From positions 1-64,000 of the forward strand of contig CANOBT010000015.1 in NCBI GenBank assembly GCA_947564305.1: a DNA stretch of 64,000 nt, written 5' to 3'. The DNA is from an uncultured Lachnospiraceae bacterium. GTDB taxonomy: Bacteria; Bacillota_A; Clostridia; Lachnospirales; Lachnospiraceae. Shown piece after piece: positions 44,235-52,164 of the stretch (position 1 is its first letter; the number at the start of each line of letters is the position of its first letter). A program made the position numbers and the translations under genes. The notes under the pieces are model-generated. The model worked only from the letters and a program-made list of their open reading frames with translations. It was not told where the DNA came from and made no database searches.

Positions 44235-45053
44235 TATAACTGGTAATCAGGAACGCCTCTGGAAGCAGAATCGTCCATACGTAATTCAGTGTATCAGGAA
44301 ATATATAGGGGAATGTGAACAACAAGATTTCGAGGATTTTATTAACGAGGGATTCATAGGGCTTATAGCTGCAGCCAGTAAATATAGAGCAGCACAGGGA
44401 ACAAAGTTCCTTACTTATGCCACATTTCATATCAGGGCCGTGCTGTACCGGTACAATGGATTGAATGCTTATACGGTGCATATTCCAGAATATTTGAAAG
44501 GGCGAATGAGGAAACTGGAATCATTCAAACAAGAGTACAGGACAAAATTTCATCGGGATCCAGGTCCAGATGAAATCAAAAAAGCTCTGTGTATTTCGGA
44601 GCGTTCTCTTTGGCATTTGGAGAAGACTTTGCTTAATATGAGGACCAGGAGCCTTGACGAATATCTATCAGACGAGGGGGGGGCAGCAGTCTTCTGGAAC
44701 TGCTTTCAACAGATGAAAAGATTGATGAACTGGCAGGCGGTAGTGAATACCAGAGGGAACTACATGAGGAATTAGAGAAAGCCTTGTCCATCTTAGATCC
44801 AAAAACTGCACTGATGATACGATGCGCACATTATCAGCGGAATAGTTACACAAAGACTGCTGAAATATTTGGATGTAGCCGGCAGGCGGTTGATGAACGC
44901 ATCAAGAAAGGGTTTTATAAAATACTCCATTCAAGGCATAAGGGAAAGTTGGAAGGTTTTATGTGGGAAGGTTACCAGGTAAATCCAAGACGGCTGAGTG
45001 ATTATGTAAACATGGATGAAATTGATAACATGGGCAGTGAACTTCTGCTATGA
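44221..45053 (+). pseudogene. sigma-70-like factor split by a frameshift at a G8 run
   Basis: The first frame (open from about 44206) contains region 2: DFEDFINEGFIGLIAAASKY, GTKFLTYATFHIRAVLYRY, then a region 3-like HIPEYLKGRMRKLESFKQEY. It runs out of frame at GAGGGGGGGGCAG (G8 at 44676-44683). The -1 frame continues LLELLSTDEKIDELAGGSEY, region 4-like MIRCAHYQRNSYTKTAEIFG, CSRQAVDERIKKGFYKIL and stops at 45053. Nine or six G residues, or a -1 ribosomal slip, would fuse both halves. No start codon is visible in frame before region 2, so a second lesion may exist upstream. Confidence 0.65.
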
Positions 45054-45069
45054 GGCAGGTGATGGAAGA

Positions 45070-45843
45070 GTGACATATTTTTACGATTACTTTGCAAGAG
45101 AATACCGGGAATGCAGGATGGACGAGCTGCTTTCTGTTTCAATGTTCCAGGACATTAATCCAGAAAGTGAATGCAACTGCAGGAAGGTGCTGCAAAATTC
45201 ATTCACCGGCTATCGTGAAGGGAGAAATGCGGAGGTATTGAAAAGGCTGCTAGGAGAATACAAGGAATATATTTCCTGCTGCCAGAATGAACATGCAAAG
45301 GACAGATATAATGCTTTTGTGTATCGGTACATGGTGGAGGTCCATGTTGGCAGCAAGGCGATAGCTTCAAGACTGGGGGTGGTAAAGGAAACGATTTTTA
45401 ATTATATAGACAGGTGCCTTGATGAAATATTGATGCTCTGTATGGGAGTGCCAGCGGTTAGAGCATCAGGAGATAAAGAATCTATTATCCATATGCTAGT
45501 GGATGGCAGCAGGCTTTTTCATGATATGGAGGGAGATTATATTTTAGATTTGTTTCCAGGGCAAAAAGAACGGGCGGCAGTGGTTCGGGGAAGGCAATTT
45601 ACAAAAATCGTTATGAAAATGTTTGATACCGCAGTGGAAGCCTATTCTGCATACTGCAATGACGAGCATCCCTGTATTGATACTAATATTCGCAAGGCTG
45701 AGATTTTGAGAACATGTATTGCCGGTGTCCGGCCTGCTGCCATTGCAAAAGAATATGAATGCTGTGAAACTACGATTTATGCAGATATCCGGGAGAATGA
45801 AAGAAGGCTTGCAGCTATGCTGTTTGATGCGGAAACTGGATAA
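45070..45843 (+). CDS. element-encoded protein with helix-turn-helix segments
   Basis: About 257 residues from a GTG at 45070 (AGGTGATGGAAGA before it); the open frame extends upstream but overlaps the sigma-like gene. Two stretches look like helix-turn-helix units: GSKAIASRLGVVKETIFNYI and RPAAIAKEYECCETTIYADI. No membrane segment. The overall plan recalls ArpU-like or other late regulators of phages, but I cannot name the family. The start is uncertain. Confidence 0.6.
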   Translation: MTYFYDYFAREYRECRMDELLSVSMFQDINPESECNCRKVLQNSFTGYREGRNAEVLKRLLGEYKEYISCCQNEHAKDRYNAFVYRYMVEVHVGSKAIASRLGVVKETIFNYIDRCLDEILMLCMGVPAVRASGDKESIIHMLVDGSRLFHDMEGDYILDLFPGQKERAAVVRGRQFTKIVMKMFDTAVEAYSAYCNDEHPCIDTNIRKAEILRTCIAGVRPAAIAKEYECCETTIYADIRENERRLAAMLFDAETG

Positions 45844-46154
45844 GCTGGCGGGCAGAATCCGGAGTAATTCAATCAGAGAGCAGAAACAATTCGCCGGAAC
45901 TATCAAAAATAATGGTTATAATTGGCGTGAAAATGGGTAAATCGGGCTTGAAATGGTCCAAGGGTAGAAATATAAGGGTAAGAGGATAAAAGGCGAAAAC
46001 AGGCTTTTAAAACTTAGTATAGGCATTGTCTGAAAAAGGAATGTGTGCTATACTCCATTCATGGAAAACCATAGAGCCAAAGGCGGCTTTACCCCTCTTG
46101 TTTTTTTCGGAGGGTTCAAGTAGCCCTCCAGACGAAAGAAAGGGGGGCGATACA
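45844..46154 (+). other. non-coding stretch ending in the long leader of the toxin mRNA
   Basis: Holds the promoter at 46026-46054 and the leader of the small toxin. In the leader GGAGGG/CCCTCC (46109-46129) forms a hairpin, and a C-rich stretch ACCCCTC near 46091 can pair with the GGGGGG ribosome binding site at 46142-46147. Confidence 0.5.
46026..46054 (+). promoter_or_regulatory. promoter of the small hydrophobic toxin
   Basis: TTGTCT (46026-46031) and TATACT (46049-46054) with a 17-base spacer. Transcription would begin about 95 bases before the toxin start. Confidence 0.6.
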
Positions 46155-46247
46155 ATGATTACATACCAGGATTTGTTTTTGTTCTGTACGTTCATTGTTG
46201 CCCTTATCAGTCTGTTTTATCAGATTTTTAGGGACAGAAAGAAATAG
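46155..46247 (+). CDS. small hydrophobic (holin-like) type I toxin
   Basis: A 30-residue peptide: MITYQDLFLFCTFIVALISL followed by FYQIFRDRKK. One membrane helix and a basic tail are the hallmarks of TxpA/BsrG/Fst-type toxins, which damage the membrane when over-expressed. The ribosome binding site is the G6 run at 46142-46147 and may be masked by leader structure. A convergent antisense RNA promoter (46351-46379) and a shared hairpin after the stop codon complete a type I toxin-antitoxin arrangement. Confidence 0.7.
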   Translation: MITYQDLFLFCTFIVALISLFYQIFRDRKK

Positions 46248-46285
46248 CCGCCACTACCACCAATAGTGACGGCTGACTGCTTTTT
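46244..46285 (+). terminator. terminator hairpin of the toxin mRNA
   Basis: AGCCGCCACTA/TAGTGACGGCT (one mismatch) directly after the toxin stop codon, followed by GACTGCTTTTT. Confidence 0.75.
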
Positions 46286-46345
46286 AGCAGAGGTTTAAAC
46301 TTGTTGTGTGGGTAGAGCCGCTTCTATGGCTTTCCCTTTTTTATG
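46246..46345 (-). ncRNA. candidate antisense antitoxin RNA
   Basis: From the promoter at 46351-46379 transcription would run leftward into the end of the toxin gene. The region contains stems AGCCATAGAAGCGGCT-like (about 46313-46331) and, at 46244-46275, the inverted repeat AGCCGCCACTA/TAGTGACGGCT, which on the plus strand is followed by GACTGCTTTTT and acts as toxin terminator. The left end of the RNA cannot be set from sequence. Confidence 0.5.
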
Positions 46346-46350
46346 TCTAT

Positions 46351-46379
46351 AATATAGCATATATGGCAGCAGGATTCAA
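46351..46379 (-). promoter_or_regulatory. promoter of the antisense RNA
   Basis: Minus strand TTGAAT (46374-46379), 17-base spacer, TATATT (46351-46356). Confidence 0.55.
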
Positions 46380-46514
46380 GACGTGAACATCTGTTTACTT
46401 TGATTTAATTGTAAAGCTACCTGCCTGCTGCCTTCTTATTCTTTTTCCAGATGATTCCCTGAGATTTCCCTGGTGGTCCTGTTCCATACCTGATAAGTCG
46501 GAACGAGGGCGTGG

Positions 46515-46724
46515 TTATTCCTGGTTTTGATTATCACGATTCATAGTTTCTGACACAGAACGGACAATAAAGGCATTAACGCTTTCATTTTGTTTTTTGG
46601 CGTGTTCCCTCAATTTCTCTTTTTCTCCTTTTGGAAAAGTTACATTGATTCGGTCATAGTTATTCTTGACATATTTATTAACGGCTTTTTGTTGCGCTTT
46701 ACTGATTTTGCTATCTTCTGACAT
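46515..46724 (-). CDS. small Arc/ribbon-helix-helix-like protein
   Basis: A 69-residue protein: KISKAQQKAVNKYVKNNYDR, INVTFPKGEKEKLREHAKKQ, NESVNAFIVRSVSETMNRD. The pattern of a short beta strand (INVTF) followed by two helices is that of Arc-type DNA-binding proteins, often found alone in Clostridia mobile regions. The start at 46724 is preferred because of the AAGGTG site. It may act as a regulator or an antitoxin; no partner toxin is adjacent. Confidence 0.75.
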   Translation of the reverse strand: MSEDSKISKAQQKAVNKYVKNNYDRINVTFPKGEKEKLREHAKKQNESVNAFIVRSVSETMNRDNQNQE

Positions 46725-46903
46725 ACAGACACCTTCTTTCTTTATGTGTTTCGATGGGGCAGCCATATATACAGACACCTTCTCCACCATACCAAAATTA
46801 TAGCAGAAAAATATATTGGTGCAAATATAGATAAAATATCAACAGACTATTGGTGTAAATAGATATATAGTAGACTTATCATAAAGGAAAGGGGTAACAC
46901 AGC

Positions 46904-47341
46904 ATGAAGCAAATAACAAACATCAGAAAGGCCGTTTGTGCAATGGCTAACCAGTTAAGAAAATCAGGATATTCCTTATCTGGGGCATTCCGTAAAGCAT
47001 GGCAACGAGTAAAGATGTCAATAACTACCCGGGCAGCAGGCGTGACATTCAGTAATCGGCAGGAGCGTTTACAGTTCCTGAAGCAGTTCAGACCAGAGGA
47101 TTTGACCGTTACACTGGAAAAAGAAAAGGCCAGTAAATTTGATTGTAATGCTATCCAGATAGTTGTACATATCAAGCCTATTTCCCGGAGAACAGTTATA
47201 GGGTATGTGCCGAAAAAATTGGCAATGGAGCTGTCAAAAGTAATTGATATGGGGATTCAGGTTAAGGCTTCTCTGATGCAGATTATTGGAGGCTATGGTT
47301 ATAAAGAAACATATGGAGCCTTAATAAATATAGCGGTGTAA
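46904..47341 (+). CDS. HIRAN-domain-like protein
   Basis: A 145-residue protein. After a helical N-terminus (MKQITNIRKAVCAMANQLRK, SGAFRKAWQRVK) a HIRAN-like core follows: AGVTFSNRQERLQFLKQF, LTVTLEKEKASKFDCNAIQI, RRTVIGYVPKKLAMELSKVI. HIRAN domains recognise DNA ends or damaged DNA. Small stand-alone versions are common in clostridial phages and ICEs; their role is not established. Reading is clear and the ribosome binding site (AAAGGGG) acceptable. Confidence 0.75.
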   Translation: MKQITNIRKAVCAMANQLRKSGYSLSGAFRKAWQRVKMSITTRAAGVTFSNRQERLQFLKQFRPEDLTVTLEKEKASKFDCNAIQIVVHIKPISRRTVIGYVPKKLAMELSKVIDMGIQVKASLMQIIGGYGYKETYGALINIAV

Positions 47342-47353
47342 GGTGGTGAATAT

Positions 47354-47530
47354 ATGTTATCACTGGAAGATATGGCAGCACTTACAGCCGCAGAGGAAAA
47401 GCGTCTTGGAGTGAACAGCCTTGAATTTATCAGGCAGCACAATGAGATTATGGCAATGGCTGATGAAATACAGAGCCGTTACAGGAAAAATGCCCCTATC
47501 AGTACCGCAACTACCGATAGGAGCGAGTAA
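47354..47530 (+). CDS. small element protein, LTAAExxRLGV type
   Basis: A 58-residue protein: MLSLEDMAALTAAEEKRLGV, NSLEFIRQHNEIMAMADEIQ. It shares the LTAAE...RLGV core and the H(N/Q)EIM helix with the interrupted small gene at 44091, so the element carries two copies. It follows the HIRAN gene by 12 bases with GGTGG as ribosome binding site. Function unknown. Confidence 0.6.
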   Translation: MLSLEDMAALTAAEEKRLGVNSLEFIRQHNEIMAMADEIQSRYRKNAPISTATTDRSE

Positions 47531-47869
47531 CCCGATAACCAAGTAAAATCGCGGGTACGCAGGAAGTATAACACGCCTGCTGCTAGCAGGATTGCAACGT
47601 TGGAAAGAAAACAGAATAGATTTACATGAAGTGGAGAAGTCTACCAGGCAACTATGATTTTCCCTGTAAACAATAGCTTTTCCGCGTTTATTATGTGCAT
47701 TGTTTTCCAGCCAAAAGCATATCAAAAATCCTACGGATGTGCTTATATTTTAGCCATGAATAATGGCAGTTGGATGTTAAGAAATGATAAGGTAAAAAAC
47801 AGTCTGGAAACAGAATCCAATAACCGGGGTGCAGGGTGCACCTTGTAATATCATGAAGGAGAATACAGA
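47531..47869. other. stretch without a confident gene
   Basis: A short plus-strand frame (47654-47848) lacks a ribosome binding site and family resemblance. The stretch GTAAAATCGCGGGTACGCAGG near 47545 showed no complete tRNA. Nothing else recognised. Confidence 0.4.
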
Positions 47870-48130
47870 ATGACACCAGAGAATTACAGGTCCTATATTG
47901 TGGATATGTTGGAGGGTATTTCTGACGAGGAACATCTGCAGCATATTTATACTACTATACATAGGGCATTTATCAATGAAGGGGTAAAAAGTGTAAGGAG
48001 GGCGCACAGCATGAGCGAGGAACAACTCAGACAAGGTATAGATGATATATTAGCCGGATTAGATATAGAGGGCCTGAGCAGAATCTATTTCATGTTGCTT
48101 GGAATGACAGGTAAAGTAGTGCCTGAGTAA
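47870..48130 (+). CDS. small helical element protein
   Basis: An 86-residue, all-helical, acidic protein with two similar halves: YIVDMLEGISDEEHLQHIYT and DDILAGLDIEGLSRIYFMLL. The half-repeat (...L.GI....L..IY) is seen in many small proteins next to clostridial phage integrases. AAGGAG lies 8 bases before the ATG. Function unknown. Confidence 0.6.
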   Translation: MTPENYRSYIVDMLEGISDEEHLQHIYTTIHRAFINEGVKSVRRAHSMSEEQLRQGIDDILAGLDIEGLSRIYFMLLGMTGKVVPE

Positions 48131-48227
48131 GTTCTAAGAACAGAATACCATACAATACGGATGAAGAGTTGGCCGGAGTTATCCGGCTGCGTTCTTCCGT
48201 GGTGATGCATAGAAAGGCGGTGCTATT

Positions 48228-49334
48228 ATGGCAAGATTAGGAGCAGGAACAAGGAAACGTGCAGACGGAACGCTAGAAAAGCGGTTCACCATAGATGGCA
48301 GGCGGTACGGTATTTACGGAAAGAATGCAAAGGAAATTTCACAGAAAGAGCAGGAAATACGGAAAAAGATTGAATCCGGAATGTATACAGATAATAGAAA
48401 TCTAACGCTTGACCAGTATTTTGATGAATGGCTGATAGGGAAAAGAAATGGAACGAAAGGTAACACGTTAAAAACATATAAAAGCCATTACTGCAAACAT
48501 ATTTCTCCAAAGATTGGCAGCAGGAAAGTACAAAAAATCGAGCGCAGGGAAATCTTAAACCTACAGAGGGAAATATCTGAAAAGTTGTCTTCGACTACAT
48601 GCAACGGAGTATTAAGGACCTTAAAAATTATTCTGAATGATGCTGTGCATGATGAAGTTATCAATAAAAATCCTGCAGGTGGAATCAAGGCATTAAAGGA
48701 GCCAGAGAAAGCTACAGAAACATATCACAGAGCGCTGACTGACCAGGAACAGAAAGACTTCATGCAGGAAATGACGCAGGATTATTATTATGAGTTTGTA
48801 GCGCTTCTTTTATGTACTGGCATGAGGTCGGGCGAAGCCGCCGCTCTGGTATGGAGTGATATAGATTACAAGGAAAATGTTATTCATGTAACGAAAACTG
48901 TTACATATAACGAGGATGGAACGGCAACGATTGGAAGCCCAAAAAGTGAAGCGGGGAAAAGAGATATTCTATTGAATGATACAATCAAGGGTGTTTTATC
49001 TGGTCAGCGGAAAAAGTTGGGAAATCTCCTGCGGATGAATGACAATAGAGTTTTTGTATCAGTGTATGGAAGTATTGTACATAACCATGCAGTAAATAGG
49101 GCAATCAGTGGCGCGCTTCATCGTTTAGAAATGCAGGGAAAGCCGATAGAACATTTCACAGCGCATGCTTTAAGAGATACATTCGCAACGCGATATATAG
49201 AGCAGGGCGGAGCCCCTCAGACATTAAAAACAATTTTAGGGCATAGCAGCCTGGCTATGACTATGGATTTATATAGTCATGTTTTACCGAATACCAAACA
49301 AAAGGAAATGGATAATCTGAGAATAGTGTTATAA
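48228..49334 (+). CDS. int: tyrosine-type site-specific integrase
   Basis: A 368-residue integrase of the phage/Tn916-like group. It has an N-terminal arm-binding segment (GTRKRADGTLEKRFTIDGRR), a SAM-like core-binding domain (NLTLDQYFDEWLIGKRNGTK), and the catalytic domain with the tyrosine recombinase residues: R in LLLCTGMRSGEAAAL, K in GSPKSEAGKRDI, H-x-x-R in HALRDTFATRYIE, H in ILGHSSLAMTMD and the nucleophile Y in DLYSHVLPNT. The gene appears intact, unlike several neighbours. It lies at the right end of the element, 33 bases from the candidate attachment repeat. Confidence 0.93.
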   Translation: MARLGAGTRKRADGTLEKRFTIDGRRYGIYGKNAKEISQKEQEIRKKIESGMYTDNRNLTLDQYFDEWLIGKRNGTKGNTLKTYKSHYCKHISPKIGSRKVQKIERREILNLQREISEKLSSTTCNGVLRTLKIILNDAVHDEVINKNPAGGIKALKEPEKATETYHRALTDQEQKDFMQEMTQDYYYEFVALLLCTGMRSGEAAALVWSDIDYKENVIHVTKTVTYNEDGTATIGSPKSEAGKRDILLNDTIKGVLSGQRKKLGNLLRMNDNRVFVSVYGSIVHNHAVNRAISGALHRLEMQGKPIEHFTAHALRDTFATRYIEQGGAPQTLKTILGHSSLAMTMDLYSHVLPNTKQKEMDNLRIVL

Positions 49335-49340
49335 CTGAAT

Positions 49341-49366
49341 GAGCGGCATTGTGACCGCTCTTTTTA
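49341..49366 (+). terminator. Rho-independent terminator of the integrase gene
   Basis: GAGCGG/CCGCTC stem with an 8-base loop followed by TTTTTATT, immediately after the integrase stop codon. Confidence 0.85.
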
Positions 49367-49378
49367 TTACCCCAATAA
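49367..49378. repeat. right direct repeat, candidate attachment site
   Basis: TTACCCCAATAA, identical to 42175-42186. A related CTACCCCAATTTT lies 20 bases further on, so the core may be longer and degenerate. Confidence 0.45.
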
Positions 49379-49673
49379 TCCCCTATTTCTACCCCAATTT
49401 TGTGGGGTATGAACCGAATATGGATAAAAAGTGATAAACTATACAAAAGAATGTGATTTTAAATGAGCCCTGTAGAATCAAGGATTGAAAGTATAATAGT
49501 AAATGAAGATAAAAAATAATAAAATTAGCAGCTTTGAACTCCTTCTTCATAGACAAAGGGGTCCTTTCCCAAATAAAATCAATTGCTTTCAATTATTATA
49601 AATTCTCTTATCCCGATTATATTGTTTATATTTGAACAGGGCTGCCGTTTAGGAAGTCTATACAACAGCCCAA
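49379..49673. other. A+T-rich stretch without a gene
   Basis: Between the element end and the antitoxin remnant. No coding or structured element was recognised apart from the TACCCC/GGGGTA-type inverted repeat at 49391-49410. Confidence 0.4.
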
Positions 49674-49778
49674 TTAAATTGTTGCAACACTCATATTCAT
49701 CGTAACAGACTTCTTAAGCTTTTTTACATAAGGATTTTTTCTAGGATTCAAGGCTTTAATATCATACTCTTCTCTCAT
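49674..49778 (-). pseudogene. brnA: truncated BrnA-like antitoxin
   Basis: ATG 49776-49778 opens a 34-codon frame, MREEYDIKALNPRKNPYVKK then LKKSVTMNMSVATI, and stops. The start matches BrnA-type antitoxins (EYDIK.LNPRKNPY...LKK.VTI), which normally continue for some 40 more residues with the ribbon-helix-helix core. The gene follows the BrnT-like frame by 18 bases, the normal order of this module. It has probably lost its DNA-binding part. Confidence 0.6.
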
Positions 49779-49796
49779 CTCTCTTCCATTGCAAAA

Positions 49797-50095
49797 TCAC
49801 CACCTTTTATTAATTTCTCTATACTGCTTTGCTTCCGATTTTGTTGCTTTTCTTGCTGAAATAATGCGAATAACCTCATCAATACCACGATAACAATGAC
49901 AGACAATCAGCATTTTTGCCCGACTGCTCATTCCAGAAGCATAAACCTTTCTTCCTCTATTGAATACTCGGAATCGTCAAACAGGATTGCATATTCACCT
50001 GCAAAAACAGTACTTGCTTCATCAAAAGTTATGCCATGTTTTTTAATATTAATTTGTGCTTTATTATTATCCCATTCATAGAAATTTCCTGCCGT
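49797..50095 (-). pseudogene. brnT: frameshifted BrnT-like toxin
   Basis: One frame encodes NFYEWDNNKAQINIKKHGIT, FDEASTVFAGEYAILFDDSE, YSIEEERFMLLE and stops. Another frame continues at once with MSSRAKMLIVCHCYRGIDEV, IRIISARKATKSEAKQYREI to TGA 49797-49799. Together they make a complete BrnT (a RelE-like ribonuclease toxin). One extra G at 49933-49934 would restore ...LLGMSSRAK. No start codon is visible before NFYEW; ACG occupies the position where ATG is expected. Confidence 0.7.
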
Positions 50096-50139
50096 TTTGG
50101 GGTATGACCGCAAAATTCTACACGAAAAAGAGGGAGTTC

Positions 50140-50859
50140 TTAAGCTCTCCACGGTCTCACCTTCCCAAGCCATCCCATCTCGTTCCAATGCTTTCCGTCA
50201 AGATATTCGGGGTCATTTTCATGTAATGACTTCTGCATCATACGGCAAACAAGAAATTTTATCCTTGTAATCAAATTTACCTTCGGAGTTTTTTCATAAT
50301 TGATACCCAAAAATCTATCTGCCAGCCGATTCATCTTTTGCGCAAGCTCCAACTGCTTCTTTTCAGTCAGTTCCTCCCAGACGATATTTCCCATCAGTTT
50401 TCCTGTAAATATCGAGATACTGGAAATCCCCCACCAGGACAGGCTGTGCTTGATGTCTTTCGCTGTGGATTTTGCTCCGGCTCCAAGACACTGCGTGATA
50501 ATTACCGCTCGTTTCGTAAACATTTCAGGTTCCGGACGGTGCGGCATCCACAAATAGGCAAGATGGTCCAGCAATGCTTTCATAGAACCGGTTACATGCA
50601 TCACATAAGCCGGACTGGTCATCACGATCAAATCGGCTTCTAGCAGTGACAACGCAATTTTTTGTATGTACTTGACATCTTTACATAGATGTTCGCCTTT
50701 TAAGACGCAGTTCGCACACCCTGAGCAAAAAGCAGGGCAGTCTTTTGGCAGATAAAATTCCATGATATCTGATTTTTCCCGAAACCGCTCCAGAAATAGT
50801 TCTTTTAAGCGATAAGTCACACCATGTTTCTCTGTTCCATTTATGACTGTAATCTTCAT
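50140..50859 (-). CDS. flavodoxin-type NAD(P)H-dependent oxidoreductase
   Basis: A 239-residue protein with an FMN-binding flavodoxin fold: MKITVINGTEKHGVTYRLKE (phosphate-binding loop), CPAFCSGCANCVLKGEHLC (a cysteine cluster), ADLIVMTSPAYVMHVTGSMK and RAVIITQCLGAGAKSTAKDI. Such proteins reduce quinones or other small acceptors, or act as iron-sulphur flavoproteins. It begins 3 bases after the TetR gene stop, with GGAGG inside that gene, so both are one operon. Confidence 0.85.
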   Translation of the reverse strand: MKITVINGTEKHGVTYRLKELFLERFREKSDIMEFYLPKDCPAFCSGCANCVLKGEHLCKDVKYIQKIALSLLEADLIVMTSPAYVMHVTGSMKALLDHLAYLWMPHRPEPEMFTKRAVIITQCLGAGAKSTAKDIKHSLSWWGISSISIFTGKLMGNIVWEELTEKKQLELAQKMNRLADRFLGINYEKTPKVNLITRIKFLVCRMMQKSLHENDPEYLDGKHWNEMGWLGKVRPWRA

Positions 50860-50862
50860 AAG

Positions 50863-51435
50863 CTATACCTCCAGGATATCATGCAATATTGTACTGTGAA
50901 ATGCTCTTCGTTCTTCTGGAATCGTCAAATCGATTCCAGAGAGCTGCAAAATGACTTTATGCCGCAAAAACGACTGCTGCATCACAGCAATCAGATAAAG
51001 GGTCTTGCGTTCCAGTATTTTTTCATCCCAATCAGGACGGCAGGCAGACATAAGCGGAAGAAATGCAAGATATGTCCTGTGCGTATTATCATCTTCCTTT
51101 GGCATACGCATATCTGAAAGAATAGAAATTTTTGACACAGCATAGTGCTCAAACAAGAATGTAAACGTCATATTTCCAAGATATTCAAGCTTCTCAAAAG
51201 CAGTCAGTGTTTCTGTCTTATTCCGTATGGAATGAAAATGCTCGATGATACCGTTCACGATACGTTCTACACACAATTCTATGAGTTTATCTTTGTTTCC
51301 AAAATGATAATTAACAAGTCCTAATCCTACATTTGCTTTTTTGCATATCTCTCTTACTGTAATATCCTCCACTTGCTCACCTTTTTCATTGATGAGGTCT
51401 ATCGTGGCTTGAATAATAATTTCCTTATTGTCCAT
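50863..51435 (-). CDS. TetR-family regulator of the flavoprotein operon
   Basis: A 190-residue TetR protein: IIIQATIDLINEKGEQVEDI, TVREICKKANVGLGLVNYHF, GNKDKLIELCVERIV form the DNA-binding domain. The start at 51435 has AAGGAGG. Two perfect palindromes lie immediately upstream (51446-51460 and 51472-51486), so it very likely represses its own operon including the flavodoxin-type gene. The inducer is unknown. Confidence 0.9.
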   Translation of the reverse strand: MDNKEIIIQATIDLINEKGEQVEDITVREICKKANVGLGLVNYHFGNKDKLIELCVERIVNGIIEHFHSIRNKTETLTAFEKLEYLGNMTFTFLFEHYAVSKISILSDMRMPKEDDNTHRTYLAFLPLMSACRPDWDEKILERKTLYLIAVMQQSFLRHKVILQLSGIDLTIPEERRAFHSTILHDILEV

Positions 51436-51445
51436 AACGCCCTCC

Positions 51446-51486
51446 TTGAACATCGTTCAATATATATTATACTGAACAGCGTTCAG
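51446..51486. promoter_or_regulatory. two TetR operator palindromes
   Basis: TTGAACATCGTTCAA (51446-51460) and CTGAACAGCGTTCAG (51472-51486): both have the core TGAAC-NNN-GTTCA and are centred 26 bases apart, on either side of TATATATTATA, the probable -10 region. Confidence 0.75.
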
Positions 51487-51588
51487 GAAGTCAATAGTAT
51501 AGCTTAATCTTATATGCAATCATATTGCATGCTATATTTTTTTATTGTAAAATTCGAGTGTACCCCCATAATGCTGTTCTTCATCCCC

Positions 51589-52164
51589 CTACATCCCTTT
51601 TCCATTTCTTTCTCCCGATGGACCGATAAATTTCAAAAGAGATTCACTGACGGTTCTCGCGTACTGCTCCGGCTTTTCCTCCATGCCCTTTTGGACCCAC
51701 CGCTGCAAAAGAAATACAAATCCCCCTGTAGAGTACTCCGCAAAATACTCCATTTCTTCTGAATTTTTATCTGCTTTACTGCCGGCACGCGCTCTTACTA
51801 CCATCTGGGAGGCACGGCCGATTTCATAATACAGCATTGCCTCTAGCTCACATCTGTGCATAAGAAGCAAAAAATCTCTATATTGATACCAAAAAGAAAA
51901 ATACTCCTGAGCAATCTGACGGATATCATAATGGTCCAAGACAGGGGATGTCCTCTGATATTCCTGACACAGCCGCTCAAAATAACCATGAAGCACCTCA
52001 TCCTTTTCCCGATACAACCGATAAAATGTCCTCCGGGACACATCTGCTTTTTTTGTAATTTCAGAAACGGTAATCTGAGAATACGGCTTCTCCTCCATTA
52101 GCCAAAACAACCCATTCTCTATCATCCTGCATGACTGCTCCCTCTGTTTTTGATGACCATTCAT
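51589..52164 (-). CDS. TetR-family regulator
   Basis: A 191-residue protein: MIENGLFWLMEEKPYSQITV, SEITKKADVSRRTFYRLYRE, KDEVLHGYFERL give the helix-turn-helix (about residues 14-60). The C-terminal half is helical and aromatic-rich. It is divergent from the flavodoxin gene at 52356, which it may control; a palindrome-like TGACACAAGTGTGACA lies between them. Confidence 0.88.
   Translation of the reverse strand: MNGHQKQREQSCRMIENGLFWLMEEKPYSQITVSEITKKADVSRRTFYRLYREKDEVLHGYFERLCQEYQRTSPVLDHYDIRQIAQEYFSFWYQYRDFLLLMHRCELEAMLYYEIGRASQMVVRARAGSKADKNSEEMEYFAEYSTGGFVFLLQRWVQKGMEEKPEQYARTVSESLLKFIGPSGERNGKGM

Larger units (their letters stand above)
42175..49378. mobile_element. integrated element (approx. 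7.2 kb) with tyrosine integrase at the right end
   Basis: A stretch of short, phage- or ICE-like genes runs from divergent XRE regulators at the left to a tyrosine recombinase at the right. It is bounded by the 12-base direct repeat TTACCCCAATAA at 42175-42186 and 49367-49378, the right copy 33 bases after the integrase. No structural, conjugation or replication genes were seen, and at least four genes carry frameshifts or stops, so it is probably a decayed remnant or small satellite. Boundaries are inferred from the repeat and gene content. Confidence 0.6.

Noticed and set aside
47654..47848. 64-codon plus-strand frame between two element genes
   Set aside because: No ribosome binding site, no recognisable pattern, composition like random translation.
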